Source of the DNA: an uncultured Robinsoniella sp.
GTDB taxonomy: Bacteria; Bacillota; Clostridia; Lachnospirales; Lachnospiraceae
Length of the DNA: 64,000 bases
NCBI GenBank assembly: GCA_900540475.1
Contig: UQGG01000008.1
Coordinates: 136,173 to 200,172, forward strand
Direction: 5' to 3'
Shown here one piece after another: positions 16,009 through 24,082 of the stretch; within the stretch, counting starts at the first letter, position 1, and the number at the start of each line of letters is the position of its first letter. A model generated the notes under the pieces. The model made no database searches. It was given only the letters and a program-made list of their open reading frames with translations, and had not been told where the DNA came from. Position numbers and translations under genes: made by a program.

Positions 16009-17403
16009 TTATTCCTGTGCGGCGATTGGTGTCTCCTGAAGGATTGGATTAATTACTGCTGCTGCTTCTTTCATGGCTTCTTCGCCGGTCTTATTTCCAA
16101 GGAGCGCTGATTGTTCAGCCGTATATAATGCTTCTGAAATAGTAGGCCAGGACTCGTGAGGGCCTCTTGCTACCGCATAATTCATTTCATCGCTGAACAC
16201 AGCAAATCTTTCGTCATCTGACCAGGTGGTATTCAGTGCCACGGAATCCTCACGTACCGGGAACTTTCCTGCACCTTCACACCAGGTTGCATTATTCTGT
16301 GCGCTGGTCATCCATTTTAAAAATTCAACGCAAGCTTCTTTTTCTTCACTTCCGGCACATACGCCAAAGTTCTCACCGCCGATAACGGAAGCAAACTTCT
16401 TATCCTTTGGCAGCAAAGCGATCTTGTACTCAAATGCGCCCTTAATTCCTTCGTCAAACTGGGCGAGCTGCCAGGTACCGGATTCCAGCATAGCTGCTTT
16501 TCCGGCACAAAATGCGTTATAAGAATCCGACTGGGACCAGTTTACCACTTCCTTACTCATATAACCTTTGTTTACCAGACCTGCCAGATAGTCAAGCGCC
16601 CTTGCGGCTTCCGGCGAATCTGTAGATCCCACATCAGCACCTGCCGAATACAGCCACGGGATAAACTGGAAGGTTCCCTCTTCCGTACCAATTGCAGACA
16701 TTGCAAAACCATATACCCCATCTGCTGCGTTTGTAGTTTTGGCACAGACCTCTTCAAACTCGTCCCAGGTCTCCGGTGCTTTATCAAATCCTGCCGCTTT
16801 TAACAAATCCACATTGTAAGCGATCGCCAGACAATTGGAGTTATTGGGGATTCCATAAATATTACCATCCGCATCCTTACAGCTGCTAAGAGGCCCCGGA
16901 TAAAATTGCTCCAGATCCTTCCAGCCTTTCATTTGATCGGTAATATCCTCAAATACGCCCAAAGAAATGTAGGAAGCCATATCCGGTGAATCCACCATCC
17001 CGATATCGGGAAGCTCACCGGAAACGGCACCTATTGTGTATTGTTTCATCAGTTCTTCACGTGAAATATACGTACACACAATATTGATATCACTCTGCAT
17101 GGAGTTGTACTCTTCCACCATTTTTTCCAGTATCGGCGCCTCATGTTCAAAGTAATGCCACAAGGTAACCTCTTTGCCCCCGTTAGATGCCGGTTTACTA
17201 TCACTGGCTGCGGTATCCTGTGTCCCTGTATCCTGTGCTGTTGTGTCCGCCGCTGCTTCTGTGGTTCGGGCAGTTGACGATGCTTCTGTGCCTTTACCCC
17301 CGGCGGAATTTTCCGCTGAAGAACTGCCGCAGCCACTCACAAGACCCGTAATCATTATTCCAGCCAACGCTGCCGCAGCCACTCTCTGATACCTCTTCTT
17401 CAT
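16009..17403 (-). CDS. Sugar-binding lipoprotein of a CUT1 ABC importer
   Basis: 464 residues, an extracytoplasmic solute-binding protein of family 1. The signal peptide ends in the lipobox LVSGC, with the lipidated cysteine at 25. A Ser/Thr/Ala/Gly-rich linker (about 26-72) follows, then the mature domain beginning KEVTLWHYFEHEAPILEKMVEEYN. Tryptophan-rich segments such as WDEFEEVCAKT, GTFQFIPWLYSAG and TWSDDERF fit a sugar-binding cleft. The start has AAAGGAGG. It is the first gene of the importer operon, behind a promoter with AraC-type repeats (17441-17536). Its ligand is probably the substrate of the GH31 downstream. Confidence 0.95.
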   Translation of the reverse strand: MKKRYQRVAAAALAGIMITGLVSGCGSSSAENSAGGKGTEASSTARTTEAAADTTAQDTGTQDTAASDSKPASNGGKEVTLWHYFEHEAPILEKMVEEYNSMQSDINIVCTYISREELMKQYTIGAVSGELPDIGMVDSPDMASYISLGVFEDITDQMKGWKDLEQFYPGPLSSCKDADGNIYGIPNNSNCLAIAYNVDLLKAAGFDKAPETWDEFEEVCAKTTNAADGVYGFAMSAIGTEEGTFQFIPWLYSAGADVGSTDSPEAARALDYLAGLVNKGYMSKEVVNWSQSDSYNAFCAGKAAMLESGTWQLAQFDEGIKGAFEYKIALLPKDKKFASVIGGENFGVCAGSEEKEACVEFLKWMTSAQNNATWCEGAGKFPVREDSVALNTTWSDDERFAVFSDEMNYAVARGPHESWPTISEALYTAEQSALLGNKTGEEAMKEAAAVINPILQETPIAAQE

Positions 17404-17440
17404 AGTTTGTTTCCTCCTTTATCGTATTTAAGATGTTCTT

Positions 17441-17469
17441 ATTATAATAAGATTAGTTTAAATGATAAA
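17441..17469 (-). promoter_or_regulatory. Activator-dependent promoter of the GH31 importer operon
   Basis: On the minus strand TATAAT (17446-17441) is consensus, while the hexamer 17 bp upstream, TTTATC (17469-17464), is a poor -35. The repeat array begins 6 bp further upstream. Confidence 0.6.
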
Positions 17470-17475
17470 CTTAAG

Positions 17476-17536
17476 ATTTTAAGAATTGGGATACGATTTT
17501 AAGATACAATTTTAAGATTGGAGGAAAATTTTAAGA
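17476..17536 (-). promoter_or_regulatory. Four direct repeats, likely binding sites of the YesN-type regulator
   Basis: The 9-bp word ATTTTAAGA (plus strand; TCTTAAAAT on the transcribed strand) occurs at 17476, 17496, 17509 and 17528. Spacing is 20, 13 and 19 bp, so there are two pairs about two helical turns apart. They lie directly upstream of the weak -35, as AraC-family activator sites do. The regulator gene itself ends 17 bp away. Regulator identity is inference. Confidence 0.55.
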
Positions 17537-17552
17537 ATTAAGGATCGCATAT

Positions 17553-18293
17553 TTATTTGACATGGGCTTTCAGAAATTCAGCAACACTGGCGCCCTCCAC
17601 CTCGCGAAATACCTTATTGAAATATTTCGGATCTGAAAAGCCTACATGATAGGGTACTTCTTCCTTTGGCATTCCCTTATTTATTAACAGTCCTTTTGCC
17701 ACCTCTATCCGGTAGTGCTTCAGGAATTTTGAAAATGTCACTCCGATTTCTTTATTGAAGAGGTAGCAGAAATACTCCTGGGTCATTCCCAGGTCTTCCG
17801 CCAGATCCTTTTGGCTTATTTTGGCAGCATAGCTCTTTTCAATTATATTTAACGCTTTAATAACCAGGGGATGGGCACCGGGATATTTTTCCCGAAAATC
17901 CTTTATTCCGTCTTCCAGATACAGCTTCTCCTTTTTTGAGAGGCGAACAAGCAGGTCTTCCACCTCCTCATAAGTTACCGGTTTTATCAGATAATCCTGT
18001 ACTTCCAGTGAAATTGCCTGCCTTGCCACATCAAATTCTTCATAGGCACTTATAATTACAAACTGTGTGGAAATCTCCATTGCATGTACGGCTCTGATCA
18101 GAGATAGTCCATCCATATAGGGCATTTTAAGATCGGTAAATACGATTTCCGGCTTTAGAATGTGTATCAGCTCCAGAGCCTGTTTTCCGTCGGATGCTTC
18201 CGCCACAATCTCATACTCATCCGAAATCGTGGTAATAAGATTCCGCAGTCCTCTTCTTGCCCTTTGCTCATCCTCGACAATCATAATTCTCAT
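17553..18293 (-). CDS. YesN-like response regulator, AraC-type output
   Basis: 246 residues. The receiver domain (about 1-120) has MIVEDEQ acidic residues, the phospho-acceptor Asp54 in IVFTDLKMP, and Lys in the YLIKPV motif. The C-terminal AraC-type double HTH is at about 145-245 (ISQKDLAEDLGMTQEYFCYLFNKE, GFSDPKYFNKVFRE). It lacks the long linker of many YesN proteins. AGGAGGAGG precedes the ATG. The gene starts 26 bp inside the end of the sensor gene, so the two are translationally coupled. It probably activates the importer-GH31 operon directly downstream. Confidence 0.95.
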   Translation of the reverse strand: MRIMIVEDEQRARRGLRNLITTISDEYEIVAEASDGKQALELIHILKPEIVFTDLKMPYMDGLSLIRAVHAMEISTQFVIISAYEEFDVARQAISLEVQDYLIKPVTYEEVEDLLVRLSKKEKLYLEDGIKDFREKYPGAHPLVIKALNIIEKSYAAKISQKDLAEDLGMTQEYFCYLFNKEIGVTFSKFLKHYRIEVAKGLLINKGMPKEEVPYHVGFSDPKYFNKVFREVEGASVAEFLKAHVK

Positions 18294-20124
18294 ATGTTAC
18301 CTCCTCCTGTATGCTATGTGGTTTTGGAATGTAAAACGTAAATCTGCATCCCTTTTGGTAAGACGTCTCAAGGGAAACCCGAAGCTTATTTCCATAGTAC
18401 ATTTTCATGCGTGTCACCACATTGGATATTCCAATACCCACCTCTTTTTCCTTTGATACCACCGGGTTAGCCAGCACCTCCTGTATGATCTGCTCCCTTT
18501 CCCTTGTCATCCCTATGCCATTATCTTCAATAGATAAGCAGAGGTACTCTCCCATTCCGGTGCCTGTTATATGAATCCAGCCTCCTTCTTCCCTCCCCTC
18601 GAATCCATGCAGTATGGAATTTTCCACAAAGGGCTGAAGCATCAGCTTCCTGCAAGGCCACTGGTCATATTCATGATCAAACTCTATGCTGTAATTAAAC
18701 ACATTTTCCAACCGTTCCTTCTGCAGATACAGATATTGCTCAATCCAGGTAATCTCCTGATACATATAGACATTCTGATGCTTTTGGTCAAAGGTATAAC
18801 GTAAAATATTAGACAGCTTTTTCAGCAGCGTGGAGACCTTATAGTTCCCGCTTTCGATTGCCTCATAATTAATGGCATTCAAGGTATTGCAGATAAAATG
18901 CGCATTGATCTGAGACTCCAGCGCTTCCCGCTCCGCCCTCTGTTTCATTTTCAGAGATTCCACCACTTCCAAATGCTGTCCTTCCACCTGGCGGTTCATC
19001 TTCCTTATGGCATGCATCATTTCATTGTATTCATTGGCAAGCTGCCAGATCTCATGGGTCCCCTTAATCTCAATGCGTTCCTGCATATTTCCCTGCTTTA
19101 CATTTTTAATGGAACGGTTAATAGTATCCACCGGCTTTAATATTCTTTGGGTCACCCAGAACAGGATCAGTAAAATGCCTATAATCACCAGGGCATAAAG
19201 AAAAATTGCTTTGGTATACATCTCATTCACCTTTGCCTGCAGTGCATTCTTATTAATGGCAATGTTTAAATTCCAGTCAAATACTCCAACCTGCGTACTT
19301 AAGTGCGTCAGATGCTGGTCATTTATATACGCATCCATTTTCATTCCGTTGTTCTGGCTGTTTGTATGATACAGTATTTCTCCTGACTTAGCAGAGATAA
19401 ATCCCTGTGCCACATCATCCTTGCTCCCGCTCAGCTGCCCGATCAGGTTGTCCAATACACCCCTTTTAAACGTTACAATCATGATGTATTCAATATCCTG
19501 GTAAAAGTGTTTTCCTCTCACCGGATAAGCAATATGTATAAACTGCTTTGATGCATCTCCCGGATGTTCGCTTGGGGTGGTGATTACCTGATATCTGGGC
19601 AGAACCATGCTTTTTGATATTTCATTAACCTCTATGAAAGTATCAACCAGTATGTTATTATTCTCCTTATTCCAGATATTCACCACATTAATCGTATTTT
19701 CATTGCGTTCATACTGATAGACAAGCCCATCCTTCGACGCAATGGCTATTGCCGCTATATACTGGGAGTATCTGGCATAATTCGCAAGGAGATTCTTCAG
19801 ATCTTTGGTGTTGCGAGCAATATTTTCCGGATTGGTGCTGTACTCGTTGATCAGATCCGCATTTGTATCATCCACGGCTATTTCCGAACCGATCTTAATA
19901 AAATCGTCCATTTGATTCTTGATATTCTGGTTAACGGAGGTCAATAACATTTTTTCTGTATCGTAGGTGCTGTCAACCAGGTACTTTACATATTCATTTT
20001 TCAGATAATACTGCATGACAACCACCACCAGCAAAACTGCAAAGCAGATAGCAGCGGCAAAAGAACACCACATATGGGAGCGGCAATATACCCGGACCCG
20101 TTTACAGACATTACGTAGTTTCAT
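18268..20124 (-). CDS. YesM-like sensor histidine kinase
   Basis: 618 residues. A membrane segment at about 20-40 and a second at about 300-325 flank an extracytoplasmic sensor of about 260 residues. A HAMP domain follows (KPVDTINRSIKNVKQGNMQERIEI). Then comes the His_kinase type of phospho-acceptor region, SQINAHFICNTLNAINY, in which the histidine is in AHF where most relatives have PHF. The ATPase domain has LQPFVENSILHGF and ENNGIGM-like SIEDNGIGMT. The frame is open to 20202, but GAAAGGGGA lies before the ATG at 20124. A strong promoter (20335-20363) and an untranslated leader of about 200 nt precede it. It pairs with the regulator at 17553. Confidence 0.93.
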   Translation of the reverse strand: MKLRNVCKRVRVYCRSHMWCSFAAAICFAVLLVVVVMQYYLKNEYVKYLVDSTYDTEKMLLTSVNQNIKNQMDDFIKIGSEIAVDDTNADLINEYSTNPENIARNTKDLKNLLANYARYSQYIAAIAIASKDGLVYQYERNENTINVVNIWNKENNNILVDTFIEVNEISKSMVLPRYQVITTPSEHPGDASKQFIHIAYPVRGKHFYQDIEYIMIVTFKRGVLDNLIGQLSGSKDDVAQGFISAKSGEILYHTNSQNNGMKMDAYINDQHLTHLSTQVGVFDWNLNIAINKNALQAKVNEMYTKAIFLYALVIIGILLILFWVTQRILKPVDTINRSIKNVKQGNMQERIEIKGTHEIWQLANEYNEMMHAIRKMNRQVEGQHLEVVESLKMKQRAEREALESQINAHFICNTLNAINYEAIESGNYKVSTLLKKLSNILRYTFDQKHQNVYMYQEITWIEQYLYLQKERLENVFNYSIEFDHEYDQWPCRKLMLQPFVENSILHGFEGREEGGWIHITGTGMGEYLCLSIEDNGIGMTREREQIIQEVLANPVVSKEKEVGIGISNVVTRMKMYYGNKLRVSLETSYQKGCRFTFYIPKPHSIQEEVTYENYDCRG

Positions 20125-20327
20125 GACTAAATCCCCTTTCCTATTATACGAAAATTCAAAAAATATGAGAATCGGCAGGCTGCGCTGCGGACCTGATGCC
20201 AAATCACGCCAGCATAAAACTTCTGTTATTTACTGAAAAACAGACCAGTCGTCCATCCTGACAGAAACCAGACTGACAGTGCTGAATAGTTTTTCAGCCT
20301 GCTAGGCAGAGGACGAAAGCGGGGTTG
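20125..20327 (-). other. About 200-nt untranslated leader of the YesMN operon
   Basis: Between the promoter and the kinase start lies a long leader with several short inverted repeats, for example GCTGAA/TTCAGC around 20280-20297 and CTGACAG/CTGTCAG-like pairs near 20255-20275. I do not recognise a known riboswitch core. There is no credible leader ORF. Confidence 0.4.
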
Positions 20328-20334
20328 TACTAAC

Positions 20335-20363
20335 ATTATAGCATCATGAAAAAAAGCTTACAA
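20335..20363 (-). promoter_or_regulatory. Strong sigma-A promoter of the YesMN operon
   Basis: On the minus strand TTGTAA (20363-20358), a 17-bp spacer and TATAAT (20340-20335). Confidence 0.75.
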
Positions 20364-20459
20364 CAATATAGTTTTTTAAATAAACAAATGATTGGGTGTT
20401 TTTAGAATTATAAGAATGCAAACAGATATTAACAAAATATTAGATAGGAAAGAAAATAT

Positions 20460-20501
20460 CAGGAAAGAAAACAGGACTTCCATTTCCCGTTTTCCTTCCT
20501 G
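20460..20501 (-). terminator. Terminator of the KamA-family gene
   Basis: On the minus strand CAGGAAGGAAAACGGG pairs with CCTGTTTTCTTTCCTG (16 bp, two G-U pairs) around a 10-base loop; the sequence after it is T-rich. It begins 16 bp after the stop codon. Confidence 0.88.
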
Positions 20502-20517
20502 TCATTATAAATTTATT

Positions 20518-21615
20518 TTAATCTTCCAGCCAGCACTGCCCATCTTCTATGCTTTTTGTAAAGATTCGTTCAGAATCCTCTTCATCCTTTGCCTGGTGAT
20601 ATTTAAACAGCATTTCCCCGTCGTATAGACTGCCCAGAATCTCTATTTTTCCAGTTTCATGGGATAAAACGTAACGAATACATTTTCCGAGTCCACTCTG
20701 CATATTTTTTGCCTGATCTACAATTTCACAGCCCCGCTTTAAAGGCACCTGAAACTGGGTTTTCACTCCGGTCACCGGGCGGCATTGGAATACGTAATAA
20801 GGCACTATGCCGATACGTGTCAGATATTTCAAAAGAGTTCCAAGAGTCATTGGATCATCGTTTACTCCCCTGATTAATACGGTTTGATTCCGGACAATGA
20901 TTCCCGCAGCAATTAAACTTCTGACTGCTGCTTTTGATTTCTCAGTAATTTCATTGGGATGATTGAAATGTGTCACCACATAGATTTGCTTTTTTTCACT
21001 ATAAGTGCGCAAGATATTAATCAAATCAGGATCTTCCAGGATCCTGTCCGGAAATGTTACCGGCGTTCTGGTTCCAAAGCGGATACAGTCAAGATGTTCG
21101 ATTTTGCACAGGCTGTGCAGATATTTTTCGATTACTTCATCATCGTTTAAAAAGGCATCTCCACCGGAGACCAAGACATTACTGATCTGAGAATGTTCCT
21201 GTATGTACTGCATCATTTCGTCAAAGTGACTGGCGATTTCTTCATCTGACAGACCCACCATCCGTTTCCGGAAACAATGCCTGCAATACATGGCACATTG
21301 ATTCGTGGAAAGAATCAGTGCGGTTTCCCTGTATTTATGCTGCATACCTACGATTACGGTATTGCTTGCTTCACCGCTGGTGTCAAAACTCCCTCCCAGA
21401 TCCGTTTCACGGATATTGGGGATGCACATCTTTCGAACTGGGTCATCCGGATCATCTGCATTGATAAGAGAAAAGTAATACAATGGCACAGACATTGGAT
21501 AGTGCTCCAGTATTTCCTCCATTTTGATTACTTCTTCCTTTGACAATTTAAGGACCTCTTTTAATTCCTTTGCAGTGGTGATGTTGTTCTTTAACAGTTT
21601 CTTCCAATTGTTCAT
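20518..21615 (-). CDS. KamA-family radical SAM protein (lysine 2,3-aminomutase-like)
   Basis: 365 residues, shorter than classical lysine 2,3-aminomutase (about 415). The radical SAM cysteines are C107, C111 and C114 in NQCAMYCRHCFRKR. The GGDAF SAM contact and the RFGTRTPVTFPDRI and HFNHPNEIT segments are typical of the family. The PLP-binding PGGGGK motif of true aminomutases appears here as SGLGK, so the lysine remains but the glycine-rich context is changed. It could act on lysine or another amino acid, or on a protein lysine as EpmB does; the sequence does not decide. Start: a run of G 8 bp before the ATG at 21615; the frame is open to 21630. It has its own promoter and terminator. Confidence 0.85.
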   Translation of the reverse strand: MNNWKKLLKNNITTAKELKEVLKLSKEEVIKMEEILEHYPMSVPLYYFSLINADDPDDPVRKMCIPNIRETDLGGSFDTSGEASNTVIVGMQHKYRETALILSTNQCAMYCRHCFRKRMVGLSDEEIASHFDEMMQYIQEHSQISNVLVSGGDAFLNDDEVIEKYLHSLCKIEHLDCIRFGTRTPVTFPDRILEDPDLINILRTYSEKKQIYVVTHFNHPNEITEKSKAAVRSLIAAGIIVRNQTVLIRGVNDDPMTLGTLLKYLTRIGIVPYYVFQCRPVTGVKTQFQVPLKRGCEIVDQAKNMQSGLGKCIRYVLSHETGKIEILGSLYDGEMLFKYHQAKDEEDSERIFTKSIEDGQCWLED

Positions 21616-21651
21616 TTTGTGCACCCCCATGTTAAGATTTTTATGTCAACT

Positions 21652-21660
21652 ATTATAACA
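21652..21660 (-). promoter_or_regulatory. Extended -10 promoter for the KamA-family gene
   Basis: On the minus strand TGT-TATAAT, an extended -10 element, lies about 37 bp before the start. No good -35 is present. Confidence 0.5.
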
Positions 21661-21767
21661 GACTTTTTGGGATTTTCCTACAAAAAATGCCATTTTTTAT
21701 CCATTTTTTTTGCACAAAAAGTCTTAACACAATTTTAATGCCCCAGAATATATATGATAATCAGCCG

Positions 21768-22676
21768 TTACAGGCGTTTTTTGATCTCTTCTGCCTTCTC
21801 CAGCAGCTCCTTTTCATTTACATATTTTGTCAGGCAGCCCACTCCTTTTACACAGGTTCCGCCTGTTACGTTACCAAATATGATGCTGTCTGTTGCACTG
21901 CAGTCATGATAAAGCCCATAGATAAAACCAGCCATAAATGCATCTCCGGCACCTGTGGAGTCTATTTTATTTACATTTTCCATTGGTGGAATGACCGTGC
22001 TTTCCCCGTTCTTCCAGTACAGGCATCCTGCACTGTCCAGTTTGATTATAACCTCCGGAAAAAATCTGCCCAGTTCCACAGCTGCTTCTTCTACATTGTC
22101 TTTTCCGGTCATTTTTAATGCCTCTTTCTGGTTCGGTGTAAAAAAGTCCGCAAGCTCCAGATACTCTCTGTATTTCTCTATGGAAAGTCCTTCATCCCAG
22201 CCCACATCAAATACCAGAACAGCCCCTTCTGCTTTCAGCCGTTTATAGGCATCCAGGAATCCTGCGTGCATGTCGATGACTTTTGCTCCCCGCAGCTGCC
22301 GGTATGTTTCTTCCTGAATATCCGGTGTGATGTCCACCCGGTCCAGGGCTGACATAAAAGTCCGGTCCCTTTCCGTGATCATAACAGATGTTACAGCTAC
22401 CGGAATGCCGTTCCCACGGTAGAGATTTGCATAAGAGATACCGCAGGCATCCAGCAGCTTTGCTGCATACCCGGAAAATACATCTTCTCCCAGAAAAGTT
22501 GCTATCTTAGAAGCAACGCCCAGTCTGGACAGTGTAATCATGGTTGCAGGGACTCCGCCGCCCAGCTGAATATCCAGGCTTTTTGCATAAACCTCTTCTC
22601 CCTCTTTTGGAAGATGTCCCACTCCCAGATACAGTAGATCCAGATTTACATATCCCACACCTGCTGCAAATTCCAT
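21768..22676 (-). CDS. PfkB-family carbohydrate kinase
   Basis: 302 residues, standard ribokinase/fructokinase size. The N-terminal substrate side has GGGVPATMITLSRLG. The C-terminal PfkB signature DSTGAGDAFMAGFIYG holds the anion hole and the catalytic Asp. It phosphorylates a sugar or nucleoside with ATP in the cytoplasm; the substrate cannot be told from sequence. It starts 1 bp after the GH4 gene stop, so it probably phosphorylates the sugar released by that enzyme or a related one. No clear terminator follows. Confidence 0.93.
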   Translation of the reverse strand: MEFAAGVGYVNLDLLYLGVGHLPKEGEEVYAKSLDIQLGGGVPATMITLSRLGVASKIATFLGEDVFSGYAAKLLDACGISYANLYRGNGIPVAVTSVMITERDRTFMSALDRVDITPDIQEETYRQLRGAKVIDMHAGFLDAYKRLKAEGAVLVFDVGWDEGLSIEKYREYLELADFFTPNQKEALKMTGKDNVEEAAVELGRFFPEVIIKLDSAGCLYWKNGESTVIPPMENVNKIDSTGAGDAFMAGFIYGLYHDCSATDSIIFGNVTGGTCVKGVGCLTKYVNEKELLEKAEEIKKRL

Positions 22677-22677
22677 A

Positions 22678-24060
22678 TCAGCTCCATCCTTTCATATATG
22701 CTTCATTTATTTTCATATATTCATATGCTAACTTCTTTGCAAAGGTATAAGAGTTGACCAGTGGGTGCACCATCAGGCAGTCGATTGCTTTTTCAATACT
22801 CTTTTCCCTGATTGCCTCGGATGCCAGCCGTTCATACATCTTGACTCTGCGTATCATTTCCATGGGAATGCGGTCCGGTTCAATCTCATGGGGGTAATAA
22901 TTTCCGTCTTTGATCGTACAGCTGATTTCTACCACATCGGTATCCTCAAGTCCTTTGATTGCCCCATTATTTGGCACACAGAGAATCATTTCTTTCTCTT
23001 CCTGTCCCAGTTCCGATTCAATAAATTTCAGCGCAACACCTGCATATCCGCCGCTGTCCTTTGTATAAATATCAAAATGATAAGGGGGCTTTTTACTGTC
23101 TATCCCTGTCTCATTTGCCATATATGCCGCTTCCCTTTTGCCGTACCACTTTTCAAATACCTTCAGGCATTCGTCAAAATTATTTTCGATATCCATCCTG
23201 GAAAGCTCTTCTGTCATATGGATATTCACATCCCGGATCACTTCTCCTCTTGTTACTTTTGCATTTAAGATGTTCTGCACTGCCTCTTCCCGGTAATAGA
23301 AATAGTAGAGGTATTCATTTAGAATACATCCCACGTGTTCTACCAGTTCTTTATGGAAAAACCGCATTTCTGTATTTTCATAAATCTCGTCTTTCTGAAG
23401 CAGTTCCGGCATAATTTCTTTTCCGTCCAGCTTAATGCTTTTAAAAAAGGAAAGATGGTTTAAGCCATAGCATTCTCCCGTGATCAAGTCTGTGCTTACA
23501 CCGTACATCTGTGCAAAGGAATGAAGCAGACTGCTGGGTGCATCGCAGATTCCGTAAGTAAAATCGAATCCCATATCCCGCAGTGTCTGTGACACTACCC
23601 CGGCTGGATTTGTAAAATTGAAAATCTTCACCTGGGGATTTGCATATTTTTTCGCAAGCTCACAATACTGAACCAGTGCCGGAATGGAACGCATAGCAAA
23701 GGAAAATCCTGCAGCTCCTGTTGTCTCCTGTCCCAGAATTCCAAGTGCCAGTGCCGTCCGCTCATCCTGAATTCGCATTTCATCTTCTCCCACACGTATG
23801 GTGGTAATGATATAGTCCGCATCCTTGACAGCTTCCACCGGGTCCGATGTCAGGGAAAAGTTTACCGTATCATCAATCCGCCTGGCAACCTGAGCCGCCA
23901 TTTTTCCATAGATATTTAATTTTGTTTCATTGTTGTCCATAAATACAATCTCTGTAAATCCCAGTTTTTTGGCGTGCTGTACCAGGCTTTTCGCCAGAAA
24001 CATCGACCGGACACCGCCTCCTCCTATAACCGTAATTTTTTTCGCTCCTGATTTGCTCAT
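22678..24060 (-). CDS. GH4 6-phospho-glycosidase
   Basis: 460 residues, a NAD- and metal-dependent glycosidase of family GH4 that acts through oxidation at C3 and elimination. The Rossmann start is KKITVIGGGGVRS. The metal/active-site motif ICDAPSSLLHSF resembles the CDMP type of 6-phospho-alpha-glucosidases; GLNHLSFF follows as in phospho-glucosidases. The DNNETKLNIYGKM segment fits NAD binding. The substrate is probably a 6-phospho-glycoside. The start at 24060 has GGAGG 8 bp upstream; the frame is open to 24159, but that would run into the LacI gene. It follows the LacI-type gene by 22 bp and precedes the PfkB kinase by 1 bp. No PTS permease lies in the window. Confidence 0.9.
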   Translation of the reverse strand: MSKSGAKKITVIGGGGVRSMFLAKSLVQHAKKLGFTEIVFMDNNETKLNIYGKMAAQVARRIDDTVNFSLTSDPVEAVKDADYIITTIRVGEDEMRIQDERTALALGILGQETTGAAGFSFAMRSIPALVQYCELAKKYANPQVKIFNFTNPAGVVSQTLRDMGFDFTYGICDAPSSLLHSFAQMYGVSTDLITGECYGLNHLSFFKSIKLDGKEIMPELLQKDEIYENTEMRFFHKELVEHVGCILNEYLYYFYYREEAVQNILNAKVTRGEVIRDVNIHMTEELSRMDIENNFDECLKVFEKWYGKREAAYMANETGIDSKKPPYHFDIYTKDSGGYAGVALKFIESELGQEEKEMILCVPNNGAIKGLEDTDVVEISCTIKDGNYYPHEIEPDRIPMEMIRRVKMYERLASEAIREKSIEKAIDCLMVHPLVNSYTFAKKLAYEYMKINEAYMKGWS

Positions 24061-24082
24061 CTTCGTATCCTCCATTTTATAA

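Noticed and set aside
20125..20327. Known riboswitch in the YesMN leader
   Set aside because: I recognised no conserved core (TPP, SAM, FMN, cobalamin, glycine, T-box), so only an unassigned leader is reported.
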